Shown one piece after another: positions 25,081 to 33,347 of a DNA stretch of 64,000 nt. Position 1 is the first letter of the stretch; each line of letters starts with the position of its first letter. The notes below the pieces were generated by a model. That model had not been told where the DNA came from. It ran no database searches and saw only the letters and a list, made by a program, of their open reading frames with translations. The stretch covers positions 62,001 to 126,000 of the forward strand of contig NZ_JAFCJT010000018.1 of NCBI RefSeq assembly GCF_018130785.1, in the 5' to 3' direction. A program made the translations under genes and the position numbers. Source of the stretch: Bradyrhizobium liaoningense. GTDB lineage: Bacteria; Pseudomonadota; Alphaproteobacteria; Rhizobiales; Xanthobacteraceae.

Positions 25081-26124
25081 ATGCGCATCCTGGTCGCGAC
25101 CGACGCCTGGCACCCGCAAGTCAACGGTGTGGTTCGGACGCTGACCAAGCTCGCTGATGCCGCCAAAGGGCTCGGTGTCGAGTTCACATTCCTGACGCCG
25201 CAATCGTTCCGCACCTTCGCGATGCCGAGCTATCGCGACGTGCGGCTGGCCATGCCGCGACCTGCGCGGATCGCCAAGCTGATCGAGGACGCACGACCCG
25301 ACAGCATCCACATTGCGACGGAGGGGCCGATCGGCCTGATGGTCCGCCGCTACTGCCGCCAGCGCAAGCTGCCGTTCACGACCAGCTTCCACACCCGCTT
25401 CCCCGAATATGTCCGCGCCCGCGTGCCGGTTCCGGGCTCGCTGATCTGGCGGGCGCTGCGCCGCTTCCATGCGCCTAGCCGTGCCGTGTTGGCGGCAACC
25501 CCGGCGCTCGCCCGCGAGCTGACCGAGCGCGGCTTCGACAATGTCCTGCTGTGGCCGCGCGGCGTTGACACCGGCCTGTTCCATCCTCGCGCCATCGACC
25601 TCTGCCTGCCGGCCCCGGTGTTCCTGTCGGTTGGCCGCGTTGCAGTGGAGAAGAATCTCGAGGCCTTCCTCGAGCTCGATCTGCCCGGCACCAAGGTCAT
25701 CGTCGGCGACGGCCCGGCGCGCGCCTCGCTCGAAGAAGCCTATCCCGATGCGATCTTCTTAGGGGAGAAGCACGGCGAGGCGCTGGCGGAGATCTATGCG
25801 GCCGCCGACGTGTTCGTATTCCCCAGCAAGACTGACACGTTCGGCCTGGTCCTGCTCGAAGCGCTCGCCAGCGGCCTGCCGGTTGCGGCCTTTCCGGTGA
25901 AGGGGCCCCGCGACGTGATCGGAGACGCGCCGGTCGGGGCGCTGGATCATGATCTGCGAAACGCCTGCTTCGCGGCGCTCGGCGTCTCACGGCAGGACTG
26001 TGTCGAGTTTGCCGCCAGCCACACCTGGGAGGCCTCGGCGAGGACTTTTGTCGACAGCATCGAGGCTGTCGGCGCGGGGTTTTCGGGCCGGAATGGGGCG
26101 GAGCCGGTTAGTTTCGTAGCCTGA
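25081..26124 (+). CDS. GT4 glycosyltransferase, candidate diacylglycerol glycosyltransferase
   Basis: A 347-residue GT-B enzyme. The N-terminal domain has TDAWHPQVNGVVRTL and IHIATEGPIG, and the C-terminal nucleotide-binding domain has FLSVGRVAVEKNLEAFL near residue 182 and the FVFPSKTDTFGLVLLEALASGLPV donor-site motif near 242, including the E-x7-E pattern. It directly follows plcP (13-base gap) behind a Pho box. In some alphaproteobacteria an Agt-type GT4 enzyme next to PlcP glycosylates the diacylglycerol that PlcP releases, replacing phospholipids. That assignment rests on context; a mannosyl- or lipopolysaccharide transferase is possible. Confidence 0.78.
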   Translation: MRILVATDAWHPQVNGVVRTLTKLADAAKGLGVEFTFLTPQSFRTFAMPSYRDVRLAMPRPARIAKLIEDARPDSIHIATEGPIGLMVRRYCRQRKLPFTTSFHTRFPEYVRARVPVPGSLIWRALRRFHAPSRAVLAATPALARELTERGFDNVLLWPRGVDTGLFHPRAIDLCLPAPVFLSVGRVAVEKNLEAFLELDLPGTKVIVGDGPARASLEEAYPDAIFLGEKHGEALAEIYAAADVFVFPSKTDTFGLVLLEALASGLPVAAFPVKGPRDVIGDAPVGALDHDLRNACFAALGVSRQDCVEFAASHTWEASARTFVDSIEAVGAGFSGRNGAEPVSFVA

Positions 26125-26188
26125 AAACCACGGTTCATCGCGCGGAGGTGTCTTGCCCGTGCCGAGGCTGCCGCGATAAAGTTCGGCC

Positions 26189-27172
26189 ATGACAGAACAG
26201 CTCCTCCCGATCGGCCCTGCCGATATCGATGCCGCTGCGCGCGTGATCGCGCCCTTCGCCATCCGCACTCCGCTGTTGTCCTTTCCCGTGCTCAACGAGC
26301 GCGTCGGTGCAAAGGTGTTCCTGAAGCCCGAGATGCTCCAGCGCACCGGCTCGTTCAAGTTCCGCGGCGCCTTCAACAAGGTGTTCTCGATCCCGCAGGA
26401 CAAGCGCGCCGGCGGCGTCGTTGCGTTCTCGTCCGGCAACCACGCCCAGGGCGTGGCAGCGGCGGCAAAGATCCTCGACATGCAGGCGACCATCGTGATG
26501 CCTGCCGATGCGCCGCTGTCGAAGCGCGAGCGCACCAAATCCTACGGCGCCGAGGTCGTGCTGTACGACCGCGACCGCGACGACCGCGAGGCGATCTCGC
26601 GCGGCATCGCCGAGAAGCGCGGCGCGACACTGGTCAGGCCCTATGACGATCCCTTCGTGATCGCGGGGCAGGGTACTGCCGGCCGCGAAATCGCCGAGGA
26701 CATGGCGACCCTTGGCCTTGCGCCCGATATCGTGGTGGCGCCGGCCTCCGGCGGCGGCCTGATCGCGGGCGTCGCCACGGCCGTGAAGGCGCGCTATCCG
26801 CAAGCGGAGATCGTTGTGGCCGAGCCCGAGGCGTTCGACGATCACGGCATTTCGCTGAGCGCAGGCCATCGCGAGCCGCACGGGCCTGCGGGCCGCACCA
26901 TCTGCGATGCGCTGATGGCCCTGATCCCCGGCGAGATGACGTTCGCGATCAACAGCAAGCTGCTAGCGCGCGGCGTGACGGCATCGGACAAGGAAGTCGG
27001 GGCTGCCGTTGCCTTTGCTTATCGCGAGTTGAAGCTCGTGGTCGAGCCCGGCGGTGCTGTCGGTCTTGCCGCGCTGCTGGCGGGACGTCTCGACGTCGCC
27101 GGCAAGAACGTCGTCATCGTGCTCTCCGGCGGCAATGTCGATGCGGACTTGTTCGCCGAGCTGGTGGCGTAG
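26189..27172 (+). CDS. Threonine/serine dehydratase family PLP enzyme
   Basis: A 327-residue fold-type II PLP enzyme. The Schiff-base lysine is in TGSFKFRGAF (about residues 52-61), the carboxylate/phosphate loop is SSGNHAQGVA near 82, and the tetraglycine-like cofactor loop is ASGGGLIAGV near 183. It lacks the C-terminal ACT-like regulatory domain of biosynthetic IlvA, so it resembles catabolic threonine or serine/threo-hydroxyaspartate dehydratase. The reaction would be threonine to 2-oxobutyrate plus ammonia or serine to pyruvate plus ammonia. It lies 64 bases after the glycosyltransferase but has no functional link to that pair. A bidirectional terminator follows. Confidence 0.88.
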   Translation: MTEQLLPIGPADIDAAARVIAPFAIRTPLLSFPVLNERVGAKVFLKPEMLQRTGSFKFRGAFNKVFSIPQDKRAGGVVAFSSGNHAQGVAAAAKILDMQATIVMPADAPLSKRERTKSYGAEVVLYDRDRDDREAISRGIAEKRGATLVRPYDDPFVIAGQGTAGREIAEDMATLGLAPDIVVAPASGGGLIAGVATAVKARYPQAEIVVAEPEAFDDHGISLSAGHREPHGPAGRTICDALMALIPGEMTFAINSKLLARGVTASDKEVGAAVAFAYRELKLVVEPGGAVGLAALLAGRLDVAGKNVVIVLSGGNVDADLFAELVA

Positions 27173-27195
27173 CCGTCGTTCTTTGGATGCTGACA

Positions 27196-27240
27196 CGACG
27201 AAGGGGCAGAGCATTGCCGCTCTGCCCCTTTGTCGTTTCG
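27196..27240. terminator. Bidirectional intrinsic terminator
   Basis: A 17-bp stem with one mismatch, built on GGGGCAGAGC (27203-27212) and GCTCTGCCCC (27219-27228) with loop ATTGCC. T-runs lie on both sides, and it sits between the convergent dehydratase and caspase-family genes. Confidence 0.85.
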
Positions 27241-27250
27241 CTTGTGGCGA

Positions 27251-29095
27251 TCAGTGCATGAAGCCGCCGCGGCGATTGTTGCCGCCATTATTCGTGCTCG
27301 GCGCCTGGTTCATCGACTGGCGGAAGTTGTTGCCGCCGTTGTTGACCATGCGGTTCGTTGTGTTGAACTGCGGGCGGTTGTTCTGCTGGTTGTTCTGGAC
27401 CTGCACTTTGTTCACCGGGTTGTTGTTGAGCTTCACGATGCCGGTGTTGCCGTTGGTGATGCGGATCGGGTTGTTCTGCGTCTGAACCTTGACCGGCTTC
27501 GCATCGACGTTCGGGCCGCCCTTGCCGACATTCACCGGCATGCTCACGATCTTGCCAGGAGTGCCGTTGGTCGTGCCGTTGGCAGTGCCGGCATTGTTGC
27601 TGCCATTCTTCGTATTGTTGGTCGCGGGCAGCGTCACGATCTTGCCGACGCCGCCATTGCTGTTGGTCGTGTTGGTCGGCGCAGGCAGGGTGACGATCTT
27701 GCCCGGGGTCTGCGACGGCGTGCCGTTCTGCGGGTTCGGCTGGTTGTTGCCCGAGGGCAGGTTGACGATCTGGCCGCCATTGCCGGGCTTGCCGATACCG
27801 TTGTTGTCGCCCGGCTTCTGCACGATCGGCAGGTTGCCGTTGATCTGACCACCACCATTGCCCTGCTGAAGCGGCATGTACTTCGGCTGGCCGAGATTGC
27901 CGATCTTGAAGCTCGGGGTCACGTTCTGCGGAGCCAGGAATTTGGTCGCCTGCATCAGGGGGATCAGCTTCGGCTGCACCTGGAGCTTCAGCGCGGATTG
28001 GCCATAGGGGCTGTTGCCGTAGCTATCATAGAAGCTCTTGTAGCCGAGCGGGGAGTTCGCGAGCACCGCCTTGTGCCAGGCCTGCGTGATCAGGAGGTTC
28101 GAGAGCAGCCAGCGGATGTGGTCGCACAGCGGGTCGTGCGGGTACATCTGGATGAACTCCTGATAGTACTCCGGCCGCCCCTCGGACACGACGTAGTCAT
28201 AGGCCTGGCGCGTCGAACGGCTCGGCAGGTTGGAGGCCATCTGCACCACCGGCGCATTCACCGGCGCGCGGTTGGCGGCAATTGCGGTGTCGCCGAAGAA
28301 GGTGAAGTCAGACGTCAGCGACGAGCTTTCCCACGGGATCTGCGCGCCGCTGGTGGTCTGGTTCACTTCGAGACGCACGCGCTTGAACAGCTGCTCGATC
28401 GGGACGTTGGGCTCGCGCGCGACGTTCAGGAAGGCCTGCGTGTAGGGGCTGTGGCCGCCGGTGCCGTCCTGCGCTTCGGCGCCCGGCGCGGTCGAGTAGC
28501 CGACGATCGAGCCGTTCGGCGCATCGACGATGGCGAGGCCGCGGCCGGCGTCGTTGACGGTCGGGAACGGATTGTTGCGGCAGGCATCGAGGATGACGAT
28601 GCGCATGCGACTCGGGATCGTCTCCAGCGTCGACATCACGTCGACGAGGCGCACCGAGTTATTGACGAGCTCGGTGGGGTTCGAGACCTTGGCATCGACC
28701 GGAACGAGGTAGTTCTCGCCGGCGAGCTGCACGCCGTGGCCGGCGTAGTAGACCATGGCGACCGTGTTCGGACCACGCGTGGAAACCTTGGCGGAAAAGT
28801 CCTGGACGACGCGGAGCATGTCGTTCTGGGTCAAGTCGGTCGCGGCGACCACCTCGAAGCCGGCCGAGTTCAGGAATTGCGCCATCGATTGCGCGTCATT
28901 GTCAGGGTTTTGGAGCTGCGGCGCGTTCCGGTAGTTGGAATTGCCGATCACCAGCGCCACGCGCTGCTCCGGGCCTTGCAACGCGGTCGGGGCCGGTGCG
29001 ACCGGGGCGACTTGCGCGGAAACAGGGCCGCAGGCGAAGCCGAACAGGCTTCCCAGTAGGCTCGCAGTCATCAGGAAAGGCTTTAGGCGGAACAT
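27251..29095 (-). CDS. Exported caspase-family (orthocaspase-type C14) protein with Asn-rich tail
   Basis: A 614-residue protein with a signal peptide (residues 1-27), then a caspase-like p20 domain. The catalytic dyad is readable: His120 in YYAGHGVQL and Cys172 in ILDACRNNPF. Also seen are VIGNSNYRN, NPDNDAQ and FLNVAREPNVPIEQLFKRV. A middle domain (residues 270-400) is Tyr/Pro-rich. The last ~200 residues are an Asn/Gly/Pro-rich tail with recurring GKIVTLP-like units (PGKIVTLPAPTN, GKIVTLPATNN, GKIVSMP) and end in GGNNRRGGFMH. It is probably a periplasmic or surface protease, or a pseudo-protease scaffold. The start ATG follows GAGGAG. It diverges from the fucU-like gene. Confidence 0.9.
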   Translation of the reverse strand: MFRLKPFLMTASLLGSLFGFACGPVSAQVAPVAPAPTALQGPEQRVALVIGNSNYRNAPQLQNPDNDAQSMAQFLNSAGFEVVAATDLTQNDMLRVVQDFSAKVSTRGPNTVAMVYYAGHGVQLAGENYLVPVDAKVSNPTELVNNSVRLVDVMSTLETIPSRMRIVILDACRNNPFPTVNDAGRGLAIVDAPNGSIVGYSTAPGAEAQDGTGGHSPYTQAFLNVAREPNVPIEQLFKRVRLEVNQTTSGAQIPWESSSLTSDFTFFGDTAIAANRAPVNAPVVQMASNLPSRSTRQAYDYVVSEGRPEYYQEFIQMYPHDPLCDHIRWLLSNLLITQAWHKAVLANSPLGYKSFYDSYGNSPYGQSALKLQVQPKLIPLMQATKFLAPQNVTPSFKIGNLGQPKYMPLQQGNGGGQINGNLPIVQKPGDNNGIGKPGNGGQIVNLPSGNNQPNPQNGTPSQTPGKIVTLPAPTNTTNSNGGVGKIVTLPATNNTKNGSNNAGTANGTTNGTPGKIVSMPVNVGKGGPNVDAKPVKVQTQNNPIRITNGNTGIVKLNNNPVNKVQVQNNQQNNRPQFNTTNRMVNNGGNNFRQSMNQAPSTNNGGNNRRGGFMH

Positions 29096-29170
29096 GGCGT
29101 GCTCCTCTGGCACTGATCTCGATGCGAGATTGGTTGCGAGGAAGCTTGGCCGCGTTCGAGCCTGTGGTCC

Positions 29171-29184
29171 GTGATCGCAATCAC
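29171..29184. promoter_or_regulatory. CRP/FNR-like palindrome, site 1
   Basis: The sequence GTGAT-CGCA-ATCAC is an exact inverted repeat in the divergent region between the caspase-family and fucU-like genes. It fits the GTGAT-N4-ATCAC core of CRP/FNR-family operators. Its centre is 27 bases from that of site 2. Confidence 0.55.
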
Positions 29185-29195
29185 CATGGTAGGCT

Positions 29196-29213
29196 GCGTG
29201 ATCTGAATCACGC
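29196..29213. promoter_or_regulatory. CRP/FNR-like palindrome, site 2
   Basis: GCGTGAT-CTGA-ATCACGC is a perfect 7+7 inverted repeat, closer to the CRP consensus core than site 1. It lies about 85 bases upstream of the fucU-like start and 100 bases upstream of the caspase-family start. Confidence 0.6.
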
Positions 29214-29298
29214 TTGGAACCTGCTATGGTTAGCGCCGGTTGCCAGGCTAGGCCGGTTTTGCCGGCGCAGGACATGGTTTGGGGGGGAATGCCGTCAC

Positions 29299-29739
29299 AT
29301 GCTGAAATCGATCGATCCGATCCTCACGCCCGATTTGCTCTGGCTGCTGGCTTCGATGGGCCACGGCGACGACCTCGTTTTCGTCGATGCCAATCACCCG
29401 GCCACCCGCATCGCGCACAGCACGACGTCGCAGCGCCTGATCCAGCTGCCGGGCATGAGCATGGAGACCGCGATCCGCGCCATCATGTCGGTCTACCCGC
29501 TCGATGATTTCGATCCCGATCCGGTGCGTGTGATGGCGCCGGTCGACGATCCCGACCGCGTCCCCGACGTGCAGCGCGCGGTGCTGGCGGAGATCGAGCG
29601 CTCGGTCGGCCGGGCCGTTGCGCCCGGCAAGCTCTCGCGCCCGGAATTCTATCGCGCGGCGGCGGCAGGGTTTGGCGTCGTGCAGGTTGGCGACAGCAGG
29701 GGGTATGGGTGCTTCCTGATCAGGAAGGGCGTGATCTGA
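29299..29739 (+). CDS. fucU: RbsD/FucU-family sugar mutarotase
   Basis: A 146-residue protein of the RbsD/FucU fold. It begins MLKSIDPILTPDLLWLLASMGHGDDLVFVDANHPA, with the conserved GHGD and DANHP segments holding the catalytic His and Asp, and ends with the typical FGVVQVGDSRGYGCFLIRKGV. FucU-type enzymes speed anomer exchange of L-fucose or similar sugars. The family signature is strong, but the sugar is not certain. It stands alone and divergent from the caspase-family gene, with CRP-like palindromes between them. Confidence 0.9.
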   Translation: MLKSIDPILTPDLLWLLASMGHGDDLVFVDANHPATRIAHSTTSQRLIQLPGMSMETAIRAIMSVYPLDDFDPDPVRVMAPVDDPDRVPDVQRAVLAEIERSVGRAVAPGKLSRPEFYRAAAAGFGVVQVGDSRGYGCFLIRKGVI

Positions 29740-29764
29740 ATCGCGATGAGATTGGGGCGAACGG

Positions 29765-31492
29765 TCATCGCGCTTCAGGCTGCTGTTTGAACATATCTCC
29801 GCGCCAGCCCCGCCCGATCAGATGAGCCGCCGAGCGCCAGGCGTGCTGCGACAGGGCTTCGAGGTTTCGCACCGCCTCGACACGAAGCAGGGCGGCGTCG
29901 GCGGTCAGGGTTCCATTGGCCACCGCACCGAGCGTCGCACTGCGATGGATGCGTAGCATTTCGGCGAGCTGTGTCGTGCAGCGCTCGAGTTCGGCGATCG
30001 CCTCGTCGGGCGGGTCGGCGCGCGGACCGGCCATGGCGTCGCCGGCACGCGAGGCGGGTACGGCGTGCGGCGATCCGTCGACGCGGGGCGGCGCCGTCAC
30101 GCCGCGCGCAATCGCAGCCGCGCTTCGCATGACTTCGGCACATAGCTCCCGGGCGCGGATGTCCTCCGGTCCGCCTGCCACCGAAGCGAAATTGTTTCCT
30201 CCACTTGCGAGGTCCGTCAGCCGAGACGCGTGGTCGAGGGCGTGCAGCGTGCTCGTCAGACGCCGTTGCTCGTCGTCGGTCTCAGGCGGTCCAGCTACAT
30301 CCGACAGGAATATTTGTGTCTGGCGCACGGCATCGGCCGCCTGCTCTACGGATACAGCGTCCTTCCCCAGGCGTATCGATCCCGCGCGGCCGGCAAGTTT
30401 CGCCTCGACCGAACTGCACACCGTCAAGAGCACGCGCGCGATCGTACGCCGTACCGCTTCCACCGCCACGATCGGGGTCTCAAGCGCCGAAGGATCGAGA
30501 CATCGCGTCAGCGGCGAGCCGCGCTCGGGCAGAATCCGCTCGACCAGTCGCGTGAACGGGTTGATCAGGGGCAGCAGGACCGCGACGCCGACGACGTTGA
30601 AGGCCGTGTGGTAGCCGGCCAGCAGCGTGACGCCGTCGATCGTGTCAGAGGCGTGCAGCAGCAAGGGCGTTACTATGGGAAAAGCCACCAACGCGATGAG
30701 TGCGGCAATCAGCTTGAAAAGAACGTAGGCGATGGCCAGCCGCTTCGCGGTCGGGCTCGCGCCGATCGCGGCCAGGGCGGAACTCGTCGCTGTTCCGATG
30801 TTCTGGCCGATGATCAGGGCGCAGGCCTGGTCCAACCCGATCGCACCCGCGAAATAGGCGGATAGGGTCACCGCGATCGCGGCCGTCGACGATTGCATCA
30901 GCGCTGTCATGACCAACCCGATCACGACCAGCGCCAGCACGCCGAAGAGGCCCGACCACCATGACACCCCGGGACTGCCGAGGACTGCGGGCAGGTCCGC
31001 CGGGTGCAATCCTTCAGCCAGCCCCGCCATGCCCTGCTGCAGGGTTGTCAAGCCGAACAGCACAAGTCCGAAGCCGGCGAGCGCGGCGCCGACCCCGGAG
31101 ATTCGTCCCTTGCCGAGAAGCTTGGTCAGCGCGCCGACGAAGATCATCGGCAGCGCCGCGGCCGTGAGCGAGACGCGGACGCCGATCAGCGCGACCAGCC
31201 AGCCGGTCCCGGTAGTGCCGATATTCGCGCCGAAGACGAGGCTCAACCCTTGCTGGAAGGTCAAGAGGCCGGCGCTGACGAGACCGATCGTCGTCATGGT
31301 CGTTGCGCTGGAGGACTGCACCAGCAGCGTGACCACGGCCCCCCAAAACGAGCCAAGCAGCGGCGTCGACGCAGCGTTGCCGAGCACAGTGCGTAGCGCA
31401 GAGCCGGCCAGCGTCTTCAGGCCCTCCGTCATCACGGTCATGCCGAGCAGGAAGAGACCTACCCCGCCGAGCGTCGAGATCGCCGTGGACAT
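29765..31492 (-). CDS. Na+/phosphate cotransporter family protein with PhoU-like C-terminus
   Basis: A 575-residue membrane protein of the NptA/PNaS family. Two inverted-topology repeats carry the signature QSSSATT (near residue 59) and QSSTAAIAV (near 200), with GANIGTTGTG and GQNIGTATS each following. These bind sodium and phosphate in the family. About 200 C-terminal residues are helical and soluble, in the position of a PhoU-like domain. No Pho box was seen in the ~290-base upstream region, so phosphate control is not apparent. Sodium-driven phosphate uptake is the likely role, with other oxyanions possible. Confidence 0.88.
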   Translation of the reverse strand: MSTAISTLGGVGLFLLGMTVMTEGLKTLAGSALRTVLGNAASTPLLGSFWGAVVTLLVQSSSATTMTTIGLVSAGLLTFQQGLSLVFGANIGTTGTGWLVALIGVRVSLTAAALPMIFVGALTKLLGKGRISGVGAALAGFGLVLFGLTTLQQGMAGLAEGLHPADLPAVLGSPGVSWWSGLFGVLALVVIGLVMTALMQSSTAAIAVTLSAYFAGAIGLDQACALIIGQNIGTATSSALAAIGASPTAKRLAIAYVLFKLIAALIALVAFPIVTPLLLHASDTIDGVTLLAGYHTAFNVVGVAVLLPLINPFTRLVERILPERGSPLTRCLDPSALETPIVAVEAVRRTIARVLLTVCSSVEAKLAGRAGSIRLGKDAVSVEQAADAVRQTQIFLSDVAGPPETDDEQRRLTSTLHALDHASRLTDLASGGNNFASVAGGPEDIRARELCAEVMRSAAAIARGVTAPPRVDGSPHAVPASRAGDAMAGPRADPPDEAIAELERCTTQLAEMLRIHRSATLGAVANGTLTADAALLRVEAVRNLEALSQHAWRSAAHLIGRGWRGDMFKQQPEAR

Positions 31493-31785
31493 GCGTGCTC
31501 CTTCCGACAGGGCACCACGAATAGCGAAGCAGACAGTACAGCAACGGAGTGCTGAAAGGTCGGATCAATTATTGCACGATGGTCGGGCTTCCCGCGTTTC
31601 GGATGGGCGTGATCAGCCGGGGAACGTCATCAGATCGGTCCAGCCGCCCGATCGCCGCGCGCCAACGCATAACGATTCCGCGAAAGCCGGCATGGCCGCG
31701 TGTGCGGGATATTGATCGAGGCGGCGAAAAGCCTCGCACTCGAATTTGAGTGGCCTGTTTGAACCTGACTGTTTATGGTCAATCC

Positions 31786-32145
31786 ATGTCGCGCCTTATG
31801 TGTCTATCCATTGCTGTCGTCCTGTCGCTGCTGCCCGCCATCGCGTCTGCTGCGTCATCTCAAAAACGCCCCAAGCCGGTCTGGCATGGCTACGGCTTCC
31901 TGCCGGGCTATCGCCAGCCGCTCAGCAACAGCATTCCACTCTACAAGCAGAAGGAAGCGATGCGGCGCCTGTCGCGCAGCGATCGCCGCCATTGGTACAT
32001 CGATCCGGTCCCTCAGTATTACGGCTGGGACGGCGAATGGCGCTATTTCGGCCGGCCCGGCTTCGGCGGCGGCCGCTACAATGGCGGCAGCTTCGGTCCA
32101 TGCTGGACGCGGACGCCGATCGGCGCGGTCTGGAATTGCGGGTGA
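31786..32145 (+). CDS. Small exported hypothetical protein
   Basis: A 119-residue protein with a signal peptide (MSRLMCLSIAVVLSLLPAIASA) and a mature part rich in Tyr, Trp, Gly and Arg (WHGYGFLPGYRQP, YYGWDGEWRYFGRPGFGGG), ending CWTRTPIGAVWNCG with a Cys pair that may form a disulfide. The composition resembles other small exported alphaproteobacterial proteins that I cannot name. I chose the ATG at 31786 over one at 31750 because it starts directly at the signal peptide. No function is proposed. Confidence 0.7.
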   Translation: MSRLMCLSIAVVLSLLPAIASAASSQKRPKPVWHGYGFLPGYRQPLSNSIPLYKQKEAMRRLSRSDRRHWYIDPVPQYYGWDGEWRYFGRPGFGGGRYNGGSFGPCWTRTPIGAVWNCG

Positions 32146-32283
32146 TCGGCCTCGCATCGATTCGCGGAACGCTTCGCGCGACAGATTTCAATCGTAGCCG
32201 AATCCGGTTCGGCTGAAACCAAGCTGTCTTTCCGGTGTCCTAGCTCTTGTCCGGACCTTGCGGGTTCGGATGGAGTCATTGGC

Positions 32284-33054
32284 ATGAATGATCGGTTCAA
32301 GGACAAAGTCGTCATCGTCACGGGCGCCGGCAGCGGAATCGGTGCGGCAACAGCCAGGCGCTTTCATGCGGAAGGCGGCATTGTCGTCCTCAACGGACGC
32401 CGCAGGTTCAAGCTGACCGAAGTCAGCGAGGGGCTGGGCACCGATCGCTGCATGATCCGGCCTGGCGACGTCTCGATCGCCGCCGATGTCGAAAGCGTCG
32501 TCGCCGACGTGATCCGCAAACTGGGCAGGATCGATATTCTTGTCAATAATGCGGGGACGGGTGCTGTCGGGAACTTCCTGAGCATGCCGATCGAGCACTG
32601 GCGCGATGTTTTCGCGGTCAATGTTGACGGCGTCCTCAACATGACGCGCGCGGCACTTCCGCACCTGATCGAACGCCGCGGCTCGATCATCAACGTGTCG
32701 TCCCTGAGCGGGCTCGGCGGTGATCGGGGCCTGAGCTTCTATAACGCCACGAAGGGCGCCGTCAGCAATCTCACGCGCAGCCTTGCCCTCGAATTGGCGC
32801 CGAGAGGCGTGCGCGTCAATGCGGTTTGCCCGTCGACGACCTTTACCGACCTGACGACGCCGGTCTTCGAGCAGCATCCCGAAGTGCTGGCGCGACTGCT
32901 GCAACGTATCCCCATGGGCCGTGGAGCCCAGTCCGAGGAAATCGCAAGCGTCATTGCGTTCCTCGCAAGCGACGACGCGAGCTTTGTAAATGGGGTGAAC
33001 CTGCCGGTCGACGGCGGCGTCGGTGCGTCGAACGGGCAGGCCTTCTTCATGTAA
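32284..33054 (+). CDS. SDR-family oxidoreductase
   Basis: A 256-residue classical short-chain dehydrogenase. The cofactor motif TGAGSGIG (residues 14-21), NNAG (about 90-93), the catalytic Ser in INVSSLSG and the YNATK pair near 160 are intact. The segment RRRFKLTEVSE after the second strand suggests NADP(H) preference. The C-terminal VNGVNLPVDGGVGASNG is typical of 3-oxoacyl-reductase-like members. The start is supported by its classical N-terminus. The substrate cannot be inferred, and no pathway neighbour is present. Confidence 0.88.
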   Translation: MNDRFKDKVVIVTGAGSGIGAATARRFHAEGGIVVLNGRRRFKLTEVSEGLGTDRCMIRPGDVSIAADVESVVADVIRKLGRIDILVNNAGTGAVGNFLSMPIEHWRDVFAVNVDGVLNMTRAALPHLIERRGSIINVSSLSGLGGDRGLSFYNATKGAVSNLTRSLALELAPRGVRVNAVCPSTTFTDLTTPVFEQHPEVLARLLQRIPMGRGAQSEEIASVIAFLASDDASFVNGVNLPVDGGVGASNGQAFFM

Positions 33055-33096
33055 CAGGGATTGCTGTTGCCGATTGTCCGGCGGAGCCAACACCTC

Positions 33097-33178
33097 CGTC
33101 ATTGCGAGCGTAGCGAAGCAATCCAGGATCTCTCCGCGGAAAGAGTCTAGATTTGCTTCGCTGCGCTCGCAATGACGA
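33097..33178. repeat. Palindromic repeat family A, copy 1 (CATTGCGAGC type)
   Basis: Inverted arms CGTCATTGCGAGCGTAGCGA and its approximate complement ending CGCTCGCAATGACG enclose a variable core with AATCCAG. Copy 2 lies at 39934-40053. Typical of Bradyrhizobium intergenic regions. Confidence 0.75.
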
Positions 33179-33204
33179 CTGAGAGAGTGTGCCTGTACTC
33201 TCCT

Positions 33205-33330
33205 TTCGTGCCCCGGACGCAGCGCAGCGTCTCTTCGACGGTGCGCTGCAGAGCCGCGGGGCCCATGTTGCGAATGAGGTTGTGGCTACTGGGTCCCGGA
33301 TCTGCGCTTCGCTTGTCCGGGACACGAGAA
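33205..33330. repeat. Palindromic repeat family B (CCCCGGACGCAGCG type)
   Basis: The left arm TGCCCCGGACGCAGCGCAGC and the right end CTTGTCCGGGACACGAG are near-inverted, enclosing GTGCGCTGCAGAGCC and TGGGTCCCGGATCTGC. It abuts copy 1 of family A, so two repeat families sit side by side between the SDR and the gene at 33348. Confidence 0.65.
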
Positions 33331-33347
33331 TGAGTAGGCCGCGCCCC

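Noticed and set aside
27230..29059. 609-residue plus-strand frame opposite the caspase-family gene
   Set aside because: The minus strand has the signal peptide and His-Cys dyad; the plus frame is a shadow.
29728..29741. Third GTGATCTGAATC-like sequence at the 3' end of the fucU-like gene
   Set aside because: It falls in the last codons and stop and is not symmetrical (ATCGC, not ATCAC), so chance similarity is likelier than an operator.
31493..31785. Pho box before the Na/Pi cotransporter
   Set aside because: Partial GACAG-like words are present, but no pair of CTGTCAT half-sites at 11-base spacing.
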